The translations under genes and the position numbers were made by a program. 64,000 nucleotides of DNA, from contig CAOKRT010000005.1 in the NCBI GenBank assembly GCA_948471205.1, forward strand, positions 1-64,000, written 5' to 3'. Positions 1-8,426 of this stretch are shown here, in pieces (position 1 is the stretch's first letter; the number at the start of each line of letters is the position of its first letter). Below the pieces are notes generated by a model. That model saw nothing but the letters and a program-made list of their open reading frames with translations, searched no databases and was not told where the DNA came from. This DNA comes from an uncultured Oscillospiraceae bacterium (GTDB lineage Bacteria; Bacillota; Clostridia; Oscillospirales; Acutalibacteraceae).

Positions 1-121
1 CATCTTCAAGACTTATTTTCTGTTTTTTAACAAGCGGCAGTTTGAACATACCAACACTTTTAAATTGATTTCGCAGAAACATCGGATTGTTCCTGTATTC
101 ATAACTTGTAATTATTATCAT
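1..121 (-). CDS. DUF4417-like protein, N-terminal fragment (runs off window)
   Basis: Reading the minus strand from an ATG at 121 gives an open frame to the window edge, beginning MIIITSYEYRNNPMF and containing FKSVGMFKLPLVKKQ. This resembles from memory the N-terminus of DUF4417 proteins found in phages and Firmicutes; their function is unknown to me. A GGAG lies directly against the ATG, which is too close for an ideal ribosome site, so an upstream TTG (about 9 nt earlier, same frame) could be the true start. Only about 40 codons are visible, so the family call is tentative. Confidence 0.45.
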   Translation of the reverse strand, partial: MIIITSYEYRNNPMFLRNQFKSVGMFKLPLVKKQKISLED

Positions 122-280
122 CTCCAAATCTAATATTATCCCTTTTGGGATAAGCTCACAGATTAGAGATGATTTTGTGTTTTGTCAAGTGTTTTAACAA
201 TCTATTTACAATATATAGTATAGAAAGACTATAATATAGATAAAACCTGAATAATGAGACTCCTATAAAGCAAGCATAAA

Positions 281-312
281 AACACCCCGATTGAATACTC
301 AATCGGGGTGTT
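281..312 (-). terminator. Strong intrinsic terminator
   Basis: Perfect 14-bp inverted repeat (AACACCCCGATTGA / TCAATCGGGGTGTT) around a 4-nt loop, followed on the minus strand by TTTTTAT. It lies just beyond the stop of the decayed frame ending at 316, as expected for a once-functional minus-strand gene. Confidence 0.85.
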
Positions 313-315
313 CGC

Positions 316-562
316 TTACATATTTTTAATTCTTTTCTGCCCATTCAAAATGAACTCATTAATAAATCTGCTATCAACTTAAACAGGAATTTTAGCCATA
401 CATTCAACAATTATTTCTTTTGTTATAACGGGAAAAACCATCGACTTAAATTTTTCTTTTGCCGCACTGTTATTCTCAAGAAATCAAAGAAAATCGGAGA
501 ATACCGTCCTTTTCTCTGCTGACATTTTCTGGATAACCGTTTATCGGCAAAATATAAACAAT
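316..562 (-). pseudogene. Decayed 3' end of an unrecognised minus-strand gene
   Basis: On the minus strand an open stretch reads INGYPENVSREKDGI, then needs a one-base frame change near 483 to continue as NNSAAKEKFKSMVF and VITKEIIVECMAKIPV. It is then interrupted by an in-frame TAA and continues in the same frame as VDSRFINEFILNGQ until a TAA at 316-318 placed just before a strong terminator. Coding-like composition continuing across a frameshift and a stop argues for gene decay, not for two short genes. No family recognised. Confidence 0.5.
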
Positions 563-578
563 AATTATCTGTAAATCA

Positions 579-698
579 TTATTTATTGCCGATAGCTATA
601 TAGTACCCCTGTCCTATTTTGCTTTTTAATTCAATGAATTTATTTTTACTGAAGTTTTTTCTGCAATAGAACCATGAATTTTTATCCGAATAAATAAA
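579..698 (-). pseudogene. Orphan C-terminal coding fragment
   Basis: A minus-strand frame without a start reads FIYSDKNSWFYCRKNF, KNKFIELKSKIGQ and GYYIAIGNK and then stops at 579. It begins immediately after the T-tract of the terminator at 702-719, so nothing upstream can encode its N-terminus. It looks like the tail of a gene whose 5' part was lost when the spoVAD operon end was placed here. It may or may not belong to the same ancestral gene as the fragment at 316-562. Confidence 0.35.
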
Positions 699-701
699 AA
701 A

Positions 702-719
702 GCGTATCATACGATACGC
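702..719 (-). terminator. Intrinsic terminator of the spoVAD operon
   Basis: GCGTATC/GATACGC hairpin followed on the minus strand by TTTTTTATTTATT. It lies 19 bases beyond the stop of the 59-residue membrane protein and ends that transcript. Confidence 0.8.
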
Positions 720-737
720 CGAAAATCTATTATTCTA

Positions 738-917
738 TTATAAATCTATTTTTTCTAAAATGCCTGAAAATGATTTGCCGTTTTCCGTAATAAGAAATAT
801 TGCCTGAAGAACAAGCAGAATGACTGCAAGAACCCGAATGGCGGTTATTACCGCATAAAGTCCGTCTACCGTTTTCTTAAATGCTCCGAATACTTTAATA
901 TTATTTTTTAAATCCAT
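738..917 (-). CDS. Small single-pass membrane protein coupled to spoVAD
   Basis: A 59-residue ORF starting MDLKNNIKVFGAFKK, with one hydrophobic segment (about residues 22-43, AVITAIRVLAVILLVLQ...) and a short polar tail ending KIDL. The start is well supported: GGAGGTG lies inside the last codons of spoVAD and only two bases separate the spoVAD stop from this ATG, so translation is probably coupled. No family recognised. The position is where spoVAE/spoVAEB would be expected in the spoVAC-AD-AE order, but the protein is far too short to be SpoVAE. The coupling suggests a spore-membrane role; this is inference. Its own terminator follows at 702-719. Confidence 0.75.
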   Translation of the reverse strand: MDLKNNIKVFGAFKKTVDGLYAVITAIRVLAVILLVLQAIFLITENGKSFSGILEKIDL

Positions 918-919
918 GG

Positions 920-1921
920 TTACACCTCCAGAAGCACTGCATGTGCAATGGAAGGAATAGAATTTCCCTGCTTGCTTGACGTTGGCGACATTAACGCTCC
1001 TGTTGCAGTGAAAAGTACCTTTTTAAGCTTATTATTCCGCATTTTCTTTAAAATGTGAGAGCATAAAACCGAGCCTGCACAGCCGCAGCCGGAACCACCG
1101 CTGTTTACATCCTGTTCTTCAAGATTATAAATCATTAAGCCGCAGTCGTTGTGCTGATTTCGTATATCGATTCCATGTTCGTTTTCCATGAGCTCATATA
1201 AAAGCTTTGAACCTGTCAAGCCCAAATCCCCTGTTAAAATCAAATCATAATCAGACGGTTTCGTGTTTGTATCTCTTAAAAATTCATATATGGTCTTTTC
1301 TGCAGCCGGTGCCATGGCGGCACCCATATTATTGGCATCTGTAATTCCAAGATCACAGATTGTGCCGATTGACACAGCCTTAACCTTGATTCCGTTACCC
1401 ATTGCATTCAGCACGGCTGAACCGGCACCTGTTACTGTCCACTGCGCGCTTGGCGGACGCTGACCCCCATATTCAAGCGGAAAGCGGAACTGCCTTTCCG
1501 AAGAGCAAAAATGGCTTGAAGTGCCGGCAACAACACAGTTTGCGCCGCCATCAATCAGCATAGAACCAACACAAAGTGAAAGCGCCATAGTTGAACAGGC
1601 CCCGTAAAGCCCTATGGACGGAATTTCCAAATCCTTAATGGCAAAAGCGCTTCCCATGCACTGATCCAGCAAATCACCGCTCAGAATAAAATCCACATCG
1701 GCAGGACTTATCTGTGCATTTGTTACAGCACGGATAATAGCATCGTGCAGCATTGCAGATTCCGCAAGTTCATAAGACTGCTGACCCATTGTTGTATCTT
1801 CAAATATAGCATCAAAATCCTGTGCAAGAGGACCTTCGCCTTCCTTTTTCCCGCATACACCGGCAGAGCCTGTAATCACAGGCGGTTTATCAAAAAAAAT
1901 TGTTTTTCCTTTTATGTTCAT
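920..1921 (-). CDS. spoVAD: Stage V sporulation protein AD
   Basis: SpoVAD is a thiolase-fold protein of the SpoVA channel that loads dipicolinic acid into the forespore and binds DPA. The 333-residue product has the family's usual length and landmarks: GKTIFFDKPPVITGSAGVC at the N-terminus, the SIGLYGACSTMALSL segment around the pseudo-active Cys, and a Gly/Cys-rich SGGSGCGCAGSV loop near residue 280. I chose the ATG at 1921 because GAGGTG lies 6 nt upstream; a GTG three codons earlier would overlap that site. spoVAC is not in the window upstream: the adjacent gene is a divergent PHP phosphatase. A small membrane protein follows in the same transcript. Confidence 0.95.
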   Translation of the reverse strand: MNIKGKTIFFDKPPVITGSAGVCGKKEGEGPLAQDFDAIFEDTTMGQQSYELAESAMLHDAIIRAVTNAQISPADVDFILSGDLLDQCMGSAFAIKDLEIPSIGLYGACSTMALSLCVGSMLIDGGANCVVAGTSSHFCSSERQFRFPLEYGGQRPPSAQWTVTGAGSAVLNAMGNGIKVKAVSIGTICDLGITDANNMGAAMAPAAEKTIYEFLRDTNTKPSDYDLILTGDLGLTGSKLLYELMENEHGIDIRNQHNDCGLMIYNLEEQDVNSGGSGCGCAGSVLCSHILKKMRNNKLKKVLFTATGALMSPTSSKQGNSIPSIAHAVLLEV

Positions 1922-2023
1922 AAAAAACACCTCAATACTATGTTTGCCATAACATTTACAATTATCGTTAACATTTTAGAGCATTTTTGGAAAATAAAAG
2001 CAAATTTTATCAAATAAATATAC

Positions 2024-2052
2024 TTTTCATTGCAAAGAAAATCTGCTATACT
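2024..2052 (+). promoter_or_regulatory. Candidate sigma-A promoter for the PHP phosphatase
   Basis: TTTTCA, 17-nt spacer, TATACT, ending 33 nt before the chosen ATG at 2086. The -35 is weak and the -10 good. Confidence 0.4.
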
Positions 2053-2085
2053 AAATTCACTATACAGAATTGCAGGACATATATT

Positions 2086-2853
2086 ATGCAGAATTTTCAC
2101 ACACATACGTTCAGATGCCATCATGCAAAAGGAACAGACCGTGACTATGTTGAAGCAGCAATAAAAGCAGGATATACGGAGATTGGATTTTCAGACCATG
2201 TGCCTTATCCCTTTCCTACAAATTATTATTCCGATTTTCGTATGAAGCGCAGCGAAACCGAGGAATACATAAAAAGTATTCAACGTCTTCAAAAGGAATA
2301 CAAAGATAAAATTACAATCCGCATTGGATTTGAAGCAGAATACTATCCCGCGCTTTTTAATGATTTACTTAATTTTATAAAACCGTTTCATTACGATTAT
2401 CTGATTTTGGGGCAGCATTTTACAAAAAATGAATACGACAGCGGTTCTTTTTACTGTGGACACAAAACAAACAGCATCGAAATTCTTGATACATATATAA
2501 GCCAAACAACCGAGGCTTTGAAAACCGGTGCGTTTTCTTATTTTGCCCATCCGGATTTAATTTGTTTTACTGGCAGCAGAAAAGTTTACGCAGAAAAAAT
2601 GAAAGCATTTATCCGGGAACTTAAAGAAATCAATATTCCGTTGGAATGTAACTTTTTGGGATTTTGGGACAAAAGAAATTATCCGGACAAAACATTTTGG
2701 AAATTGGTTGCCGAAACGGGAAATCCCGTTATCATCGGACTGGATGCACACCAGCCGGAAGTATATCTTGACAAAAAACGGCTTGCCGAAATGAAAAAAT
2801 TTCTTTATGATTTAGGTATTCACCCGATTGAAAATTTTAATCCATTAAAATAA
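2086..2853 (+). CDS. Histidinol-phosphatase of the PHP family
   Basis: 255-residue PHP-domain phosphoesterase of the HisJ/HisK type, which hydrolyses L-histidinol phosphate in histidine synthesis using a multinuclear metal site. It begins MQNFHTHTFRCHH, giving the HxH metal motif at residues 5-7, and later shows GFSDHVPYP, GFEAEYYP, LILGQHF, YFAHPDL and the C-terminal GLDAH metal motif. The open frame extends 33 codons upstream, but AGGA in front of the ATG at 2086 and the family N-terminus favour this start. No other his genes are nearby, so another phosphomonoester substrate is possible. Confidence 0.85.
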   Translation: MQNFHTHTFRCHHAKGTDRDYVEAAIKAGYTEIGFSDHVPYPFPTNYYSDFRMKRSETEEYIKSIQRLQKEYKDKITIRIGFEAEYYPALFNDLLNFIKPFHYDYLILGQHFTKNEYDSGSFYCGHKTNSIEILDTYISQTTEALKTGAFSYFAHPDLICFTGSRKVYAEKMKAFIRELKEINIPLECNFLGFWDKRNYPDKTFWKLVAETGNPVIIGLDAHQPEVYLDKKRLAEMKKFLYDLGIHPIENFNPLK

Positions 2854-2915
2854 TATTTACACCGTTTATTATCATAAAATCATTTAAAAATACAATTCAG
2901 AAGGAGCAAAATCCT

Positions 2916-3632
2916 ATGGCAATGTGGAATCCGTGGCGGGGATGCAAAAAGTGCAGTGATGGTTGTTTGCATTGCTATATCCATAAAGGCGATGCAAAAC
3001 GAAATATTCATACAAATGAAATTGTAAAAACAAAAGATTTTGAAAAACCGACAGAAAAATTAAAAAACGGAAATTACAAAATGAAATCAGGAATGGTTTA
3101 TTTATGTTTTTCTTCTGATTTTCTAATTGAGGAAGCAGATGCATGGAGAAATGATTGCTGGCAAATGATAAAAATGCGCCGGGATTGCACCTTCCTGTTT
3201 CTAACCAAAAGAATTGAGAGATTTATGCAGTGTATTCCGGAAGACTGGAATACCGGATATGACAACGTTGTTGTATGCTGCACGGTTGAAAATCAAAAAA
3301 ATGCAGATAAAAAATTATCCGTTTTTAAAGAATTGCCGATAAAACATAAATGTATCACGGCACAGCCCCTGTTGGAGAATATTGATATTGAAAAATATCT
3401 TGATAATATCGAATTGGTGGTTGTGGGCGGAGAATCCGACCGCAATGCCAGACCGCTGAATTATGACTGGGTATTAAATATCAGAAATCAATGTATCAGA
3501 AAACACATCTGTTTTGAATTCAGACAATGCGGAACTTTTACGATAAAAGACGGAAAACAATATAAAATACAAACAAAAAACTTATGCAAACAGGCAAAGC
3601 TGGCAAATATTGATTATAAAAACAATGCATGA
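2916..3632 (+). CDS. DUF5131 (phage Gp37/Gp68-like) family protein
   Basis: 238 residues beginning MAMWNPWRGCKKCSDGCLHC, the diagnostic N-terminus of DUF5131/Gp37-Gp68 proteins common in phages and mobile regions. Cysteines at residues 13, 17 and 20 give CX3CX2C followed by Tyr, the pattern that binds a radical-SAM [4Fe-4S] cluster. Further conserved-looking blocks are LTKRIERF, CTVENQ, AQPLLENI and VVGGESDRNARPL. AAGGAG lies 10 nt upstream of the ATG. Substrate unknown. It is followed by DUF3788 and other small accessory genes on the same strand. Confidence 0.85.
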   Translation: MAMWNPWRGCKKCSDGCLHCYIHKGDAKRNIHTNEIVKTKDFEKPTEKLKNGNYKMKSGMVYLCFSSDFLIEEADAWRNDCWQMIKMRRDCTFLFLTKRIERFMQCIPEDWNTGYDNVVVCCTVENQKNADKKLSVFKELPIKHKCITAQPLLENIDIEKYLDNIELVVVGGESDRNARPLNYDWVLNIRNQCIRKHICFEFRQCGTFTIKDGKQYKIQTKNLCKQAKLANIDYKNNA

Positions 3633-3647
3633 ATGGAGGCTTGTTTT

Positions 3648-4055
3648 ATGGAAAATGTAAAAAAAGAAGAACTTGAAAAATTAGTCGGCATGGATAAAGT
3701 AAATATTTTTTATAATATTGTTAACGAACTGACAAGCCTTTATGATATGGAACAAATATGGAATAACGGCGGCAAAAAATGGAATTATGAATATAAATTC
3801 AGAAAAAGCGGGAAAACTTTATGCGCATTTTATTTTAAGGAAAATGTGTTGGGATTTATGATTATCTTCGGTAAAGACGAAAGAGCAAAGGTTGAAGCAA
3901 TAAGAAAGGAGCTTTCGTCTTATACACTGAAAACCTATGATTCGGCAGAAACATTTCACGATGGGAAATGGGTTATGTTTGACTTAATAAATCCTTCAAT
4001 AACCGAAGATTTAAAGAAATTACTGTTTATAAAAAGAAAACCAAACAGAAAGTAA
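3648..4055 (+). CDS. DUF3788 domain protein
   Basis: 135-residue cytoplasmic protein with YDMEQIWNNGGKKWNYEYKF and KTLCAFYFKENVLGFMIIFG, the signature of DUF3788. Function unknown. The ATG at 3648 is chosen because GGAGG at 3635-3639 sits 8 nt upstream; an in-frame ATG at 3633 would overlap that site. It lies 15 bases after the DUF5131 stop, so the two are probably cotranscribed. Confidence 0.85.
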   Translation: MENVKKEELEKLVGMDKVNIFYNIVNELTSLYDMEQIWNNGGKKWNYEYKFRKSGKTLCAFYFKENVLGFMIIFGKDERAKVEAIRKELSSYTLKTYDSAETFHDGKWVMFDLINPSITEDLKKLLFIKRKPNRK

Positions 4056-4093
4056 TGCAAATCACAACTTGTTCAAAAGGCAGAAAATGAAAA

Positions 4094-4417
4094 ATGGAGA
4101 AAATAAAAGAATTATTATTAAAACTGAAAACAAAGTGCATAAATTTTTGTAAATGGGTATGGAAAGAATGTAAAGATTGGCATACTGTTGTTATTTTTAT
4201 GATTGTAATCGTTGTTATGTACTCCCCTGTTTGGGGCGGATATTTGTGCCATGCAGTATTCGGCTGGAAGTGGTGCAGTGTAATGGCAACAGCATATCTT
4301 GCATTCTGGGCAGGTCCGTTCACACCGTTTTTCCCATTGTGTATTGCCATCACTTTGGCAATACGGCGTATTATCAATAAAATCAAAGGCAAAGATACTC
4401 CAAACAATGCGGAATAA
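4094..4417 (+). CDS. Small two-span membrane protein
   Basis: 107 residues. A basic, Cys/Trp-rich N-terminal helix (KTKCINFCKWVWKEC) is followed by a hydrophobic span near residues 31-45 (VVIFMIVIVVMYSPV), a second near 65-90 and a lysine-rich tail. No domain recognised. The ribosome site is weak (AAGG about 13 nt upstream). It lies in a same-strand run of accessory genes between DUF3788 and DUF3781. Confidence 0.6.
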   Translation: MEKIKELLLKLKTKCINFCKWVWKECKDWHTVVIFMIVIVVMYSPVWGGYLCHAVFGWKWCSVMATAYLAFWAGPFTPFFPLCIAITLAIRRIINKIKGKDTPNNAE

Positions 4418-4430
4418 GGAGAACAATATA

Positions 4431-4688
4431 ATGGAAGATAAACAGATATTGCTTAATAACATAGATAACCTGCATACTACGGAAATGGGTATTAACAGAA
4501 TTAGAAAAAATCTTGAATTAGATGCAAATACCAATGCAGTTGCATATTGCAAAAATATTGTTACGGATAAAAACTGCCGTATTTATAAACAAGGTAAAAA
4601 TTGGTATTGTGAAAAGGATAATATAAAAATAACTGTTAATTCATACAGTTATACAATTATTACGGCACATCTGCTTTCCAATTCGTAA
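4431..4688 (+). CDS. DUF3781 domain protein
   Basis: 85 residues containing NTNAVAYCKNIV, YKQGKNWYCEKDNIKI and VNSYSYTIITAH, the recognisable core of DUF3781. Function unknown. The open frame extends far upstream, but AAGGAGA about 8 nt before the ATG at 4431 fixes this start, just after the stop of the membrane protein. Confidence 0.8.
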   Translation: MEDKQILLNNIDNLHTTEMGINRIRKNLELDANTNAVAYCKNIVTDKNCRIYKQGKNWYCEKDNIKITVNSYSYTIITAHLLSNS

Positions 4689-4813
4689 TTTGCAATTTTA
4701 AATGAATATAATTAACAGCATTTTACAACTGTAACCCTGTATGTTAATATGCATTGCTGGCAGCAACGGACTGTTCTTTATATAATAACTTATAAAGAAA
4801 GGAGTTGTTTAAA

Positions 4814-5323
4814 ATGTTAAAGGACAACATTAAATCAATCAGAAAATCCAAAGGATTATCGCAAGAAGAACTTGCCGTCAAACTAAATGTGGTCAGACAA
4901 ACCATTTCCAAATGGGAACAGGGATTGTCTGTTCCCGATTCTGAAATGTTAATCTCCATATCAGAGGTTTTTGAAACGCCGGTAAGCACATTGCTTGGAG
5001 AAAACATTGCTGAATCCGAAGCAGATGCATTGAAAGCAATTTCGGAAAAATTAGAAATAATCAATTTGCAGCTATCGAAAAAACAAAATACAAGAAGAAA
5101 ATTAATTCACTGGATACTCATTTCATTATGCGCAGTCACCATCATTGTTTTCATTTCTTTATTCTTATTAAACAGTCCTTATTTAAACTGGAATTATAAT
5201 GATCCTGAAAATGCAGTTTTGGGAGTTGCTTTTCACGCATTCGAATGGCTGTTTGTCAGAACAGCACCATTTTCTCTTGTTGTATTCATTGTCGGAATTG
5301 TATTAACCCGAAAAAAAGTTTAA
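4814..5323 (+). CDS. XRE-family regulator with C-terminal membrane anchor
   Basis: 169 residues. An N-terminal HTH (about 3-60: IKSIRKSKGLSQEELA, VVRQTISKWEQGLSVP) is followed by a coiled linker and two hydrophobic spans (near 100-120 and 150-165). This is the common Firmicutes architecture of a membrane-tethered XRE repressor. The ATG at 4814 is preceded by AAAGGAG at good spacing; a TTG three codons earlier overlaps that site. It probably regulates itself or neighbours; targets unknown. Confidence 0.85.
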   Translation: MLKDNIKSIRKSKGLSQEELAVKLNVVRQTISKWEQGLSVPDSEMLISISEVFETPVSTLLGENIAESEADALKAISEKLEIINLQLSKKQNTRRKLIHWILISLCAVTIIVFISLFLLNSPYLNWNYNDPENAVLGVAFHAFEWLFVRTAPFSLVVFIVGIVLTRKKV

Positions 5324-5436
5324 AATTGTTTGCAGCAAAAATGAAGATTTTGGATGATAAAATATTGTTATGAAAACAATCAAATATATATTAAATGAAA
5401 TACCGGTTTAAAAAGCATTAGATCAAATACAAAAAG

Positions 5437-5474
5437 AAACCCATCAGGACATTTTTATCTGACCTGATGGGTTT
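5437..5474. terminator. Bidirectional terminator between the XRE gene and gatB
   Basis: AAACCCATCAGG / CCTGATGGGTTT stem around a 14-nt loop, followed by TTTTATTT on the plus strand and TTTCTTTTT on the minus strand. It ends the gatB side from the right and the regulator side from the left. Confidence 0.9.
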
Positions 5475-5497
5475 TATTTATAGAAAATAAAACAGCT

Positions 5498-6931
5498 TTA
5501 TCCCAAAATTTCCTTTAAAATTTTTGTAACCTCTGCTGCAGGCGCCTTTCCTCTTAAAGCACGCATTGACTGACCGATAAGAAAATTAAATGACGCTTCC
5601 TTACCGCCCTTATATTCATCAACAGCTTTCTGATTATTTGAAATTACCTCTTCAATAACAGCTTTGATTGCACCTGTATCGGAAACCATTTCCATATTAT
5701 TTGCCTTAACATAATCGGCAGGAATAACATCTTCCTCAAAAACAGCCTTAAATACTTTTTTAGCTGAGTCACGGCTGATTTTATTTCCATTTAAAAGATT
5801 GATGATTTCACCAAGAGAATCTGCACGAAAATTCATATTTTCCGGAAGAAGCTGGTTTTCATTCATCATTTTCATAAGCTCACCCATTATCCAGTTGGCA
5901 CTGTCCTTGGGGCTGTTGGTAATTTCAACGGTTCTTTCAAACAGCTTAACATATGCAACAGAAGAGAAAATCATTGAAATATCATATTCCGAAAGACCGA
6001 ATTCAGCAATATATCTTGCTTTCTTTGCTTCGGGAAGTTCCGGAAGATTATTCTTAATACTATTTACATATTCATCTGTAAGCTGCACAGGCGGCAAATC
6101 AGGATCCGGAAAATACTTATAATCCTGTGCATCCTCTTTGCTTCTCATAGCATACGACGAGCCCTTTGCATCATCCCAGCGGCGTGTTTCCTGCACAACC
6201 TTTCCGCCGTCCTCAATCAGTTCAATCTGCCTTTGTGCCTCACATTCAATAGCGTTATGAATTGCCTTGAATGAATTTATATTCTTCATTTCGGTTCGTG
6301 TACCGAATTCACTGCTTCCTTTTTCCATAACGGAAACATTAACATCAGCCCGAAGAGAGCCTTCCTGCATTTTACAGTCCGAAACACCGCAGAACTGAAG
6401 AATGGAACGAAGCTTTTCAACATATTCCACAGCCTCATCGGCCGAAGCAATATCCGGCTCTGAAACAATTTCAAGAAGCGGAACACCGCAACGGTTATAG
6501 TTTACAAGCGTACAATCAGACCATTCATCATGAATCAGCTTTCCTGCATCCTCTTCCATATGAATTTCGTGAATTCTTACCTTTTTCTTTCCGCCGTTTA
6601 TACTGTCATTGATTTCAATATATCCGTTACGGCAGATTGGCAGATAAAGCTGGCTTATCTGATAAGCTTTCGGCAAATCCGGATAAAAATAGTTCTTTCT
6701 GTCAAATTTATTATACATTGTAATTTCACAGTTTGTTGCAAGCCCGGTTCTTACGGCAAATTCCAGAACCTTTTCATTCAGAACAGGAAGCGTGCCCGGC
6801 ATGCCCGAACATATTTCACAAACATGTGTATTCGGCTCCCCGCCGAATTCTGTTGTGCAGGAGCAGAAAATTTTAGTTTTTGTTGCAAGCTCTGTATGAA
6901 CTTCCAGTCCGCATACGGTTGAATATTCCAT
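5498..6931 (-). CDS. gatB: Asp-tRNA(Asn)/Glu-tRNA(Gln) amidotransferase subunit B
   Basis: GatB is the kinase/transamidase subunit of GatCAB, which converts misacylated Asp-tRNA(Asn) and/or Glu-tRNA(Gln) to the amide forms using ammonia from GatA. The 477 residues match the family length. Visible are the N-terminal VCGLEVHTELATKTKIF block with CSCTTEFGGEPNTHVCEIC cysteines, the DRKNYFYPDLPKAYQISQ core, and a C-terminal YqeY-like tRNA-binding domain ending GKAPAAEVTKILKEIL. Last gene of the aspS-gatC-gatA-gatB operon, 14 bases after gatA; the terminator at 5437-5474 follows. Confidence 0.97.
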   Translation of the reverse strand: MEYSTVCGLEVHTELATKTKIFCSCTTEFGGEPNTHVCEICSGMPGTLPVLNEKVLEFAVRTGLATNCEITMYNKFDRKNYFYPDLPKAYQISQLYLPICRNGYIEINDSINGGKKKVRIHEIHMEEDAGKLIHDEWSDCTLVNYNRCGVPLLEIVSEPDIASADEAVEYVEKLRSILQFCGVSDCKMQEGSLRADVNVSVMEKGSSEFGTRTEMKNINSFKAIHNAIECEAQRQIELIEDGGKVVQETRRWDDAKGSSYAMRSKEDAQDYKYFPDPDLPPVQLTDEYVNSIKNNLPELPEAKKARYIAEFGLSEYDISMIFSSVAYVKLFERTVEITNSPKDSANWIMGELMKMMNENQLLPENMNFRADSLGEIINLLNGNKISRDSAKKVFKAVFEEDVIPADYVKANNMEMVSDTGAIKAVIEEVISNNQKAVDEYKGGKEASFNFLIGQSMRALRGKAPAAEVTKILKEILG

Positions 6932-6945
6932 ATATTTTCTCCTCC

Positions 6946-8412
6946 TTAAACAAGATTCGGCTTTTGCTTATGCCAGTCCGTTGCAGACTGATAAGCATTA
7001 CCTGCCGCAAGAATTGTTTTTTCATCAAAAGGTTTGCCGATAAGCTGCATGCCTACAGGCATATTCTTACTGTCAAATCCGCACGGAAGCGCAAGTGACG
7101 GCAAGCCGGCAATATTTATCATAACCGTGTAAATATCACCAAGATACATTGCAAGCGGATCGCTTAATCCCTTGCCGATTTTCAGTGCTGTTGTCGGTGC
7201 AACAGGACCAAGAAGAAAATCATATTTTTCGAAAGCCTCATTAAAAGCACGAACAATAAGCCCCTTGGCTTTCAGCGCTTTCATATAATACGCATCAAAA
7301 TAACCGCTTGAAAGCACGAAATTGCCAAGCATAATTCGCTTTTTAACCTCCATACCAAAGCCTTCTGAACGCGATTTAAAATATACGTCGCGAAGCGTTT
7401 CTGCCTCAGGCGATTTATAGCCGTATTTAATACCGTCAAACCTTGAAAGATTTGAACAGGCTTCTGCACAGGCAATAATATAATAGGCGGGAATTGCATA
7501 TTCAACAATGGGCATAGAAAACGTTTCCACATCCGCACCAAGCGATTTAAGTGTTTCTGCCGCATTCATAACACTTTTGGCAACCTCTTCGTTAATTCCT
7601 TCTCCGAAATAATCACTTGGAATACCAATCTTTTTGCCCTTTAAATCTGCTGTATTTGTGATTTCTTCCAGCGTAAAAGGAGTGGTGTTCACAGAAGTAC
7701 CGTCCTTTTCGTCCTTGCCGCTTATAATTGAAAACATTGCCGCAACATCAGCAACATTTTTTCCGATAGGACCAATCTGATCAAGGGAAGATGCATATGC
7801 TATCAGACCATATCGTGAAACCGCACCGTAAGTAGGCTTTAAGCCGGTTACACCGCAGAAAGAGCAGGGCTGTCGGATTGACCCGCCTGTATCCGAACCA
7901 AGAGCAATAACGCTTTCATCTGCTGCAACAGCAGCGGCTGCGCCGCCTGAAGAACCGCCCGGAACCTTTTCAATATCCCATGGATTTTTTGTTGCTCCGT
8001 AAAAGGACGTTTCTGTTGTTGAACCCATTGCAAACTCATCCATATTAACCTTGCCGCACGGTACAGAACCTGCTGCTTCAAGCCTTTGGATAACAGTGGC
8101 ATCATACGGCGGTTTAAAATTATGAAGAATTTTTGACGAACAGGAGGTAATATCGCCTTTTGTGCAGATATTATCCTTTATTGCAACAGGAACACCGGCA
8201 AGCGGTGAATCTGCTTTTCCGTCATCAATACGTTTTTGTGCCTTTTCAGCCTTTTCAAGTGCCAGTTCTTTGTTAAAATGCGTGTAGCAGTTATATACCT
8301 TATCTCTTTGTTCAAAAGACTTGGAAACAGCTTCAACTGCATCCATTGCTGTAATTTCTTTGTTTTTAATTTTTTCTGCTACTTCAAGAGCGCTCATTTC
8401 ATAAATTTCCAT
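6946..8412 (-). CDS. gatA: Asp-tRNA(Asn)/Glu-tRNA(Gln) amidotransferase subunit A
   Basis: Glutaminase subunit of GatCAB; an amidase-signature enzyme that releases ammonia from glutamine or asparagine. 488 residues, normal for GatA. The Ser-cisSer-Lys triad is represented by VAIKDNI (Lys), VPGGSSGGAAAAVAA (cis-Ser) and ALGSDTGGSIRQP (nucleophile Ser). Start ATG at 8412 has GGAGGG upstream and follows gatC by 14 bases. Confidence 0.97.
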   Translation of the reverse strand: MEIYEMSALEVAEKIKNKEITAMDAVEAVSKSFEQRDKVYNCYTHFNKELALEKAEKAQKRIDDGKADSPLAGVPVAIKDNICTKGDITSCSSKILHNFKPPYDATVIQRLEAAGSVPCGKVNMDEFAMGSTTETSFYGATKNPWDIEKVPGGSSGGAAAAVAADESVIALGSDTGGSIRQPCSFCGVTGLKPTYGAVSRYGLIAYASSLDQIGPIGKNVADVAAMFSIISGKDEKDGTSVNTTPFTLEEITNTADLKGKKIGIPSDYFGEGINEEVAKSVMNAAETLKSLGADVETFSMPIVEYAIPAYYIIACAEACSNLSRFDGIKYGYKSPEAETLRDVYFKSRSEGFGMEVKKRIMLGNFVLSSGYFDAYYMKALKAKGLIVRAFNEAFEKYDFLLGPVAPTTALKIGKGLSDPLAMYLGDIYTVMINIAGLPSLALPCGFDSKNMPVGMQLIGKPFDEKTILAAGNAYQSATDWHKQKPNLV

Positions 8413-8426
8413 TTTATCCGCCCTCC

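Noticed and set aside
156-344. 62-residue minus-strand ORF over the terminator at 281-312
   Set aside because: It runs through a strong hairpin and has no ribosome site; it shadows the decayed frame and terminator.
5348-5462. Short plus-strand frames MKTIKYILNEIPV and KALDQIQKETHQDIFI separated by one TAA
   Set aside because: They could be a decayed gene, but each is tiny, the start lacks a ribosome site and the second runs into the terminator. An identical PV-TAA pattern at 316-562 briefly suggested TAA recoding, but all intact genes here use TAA as stop.
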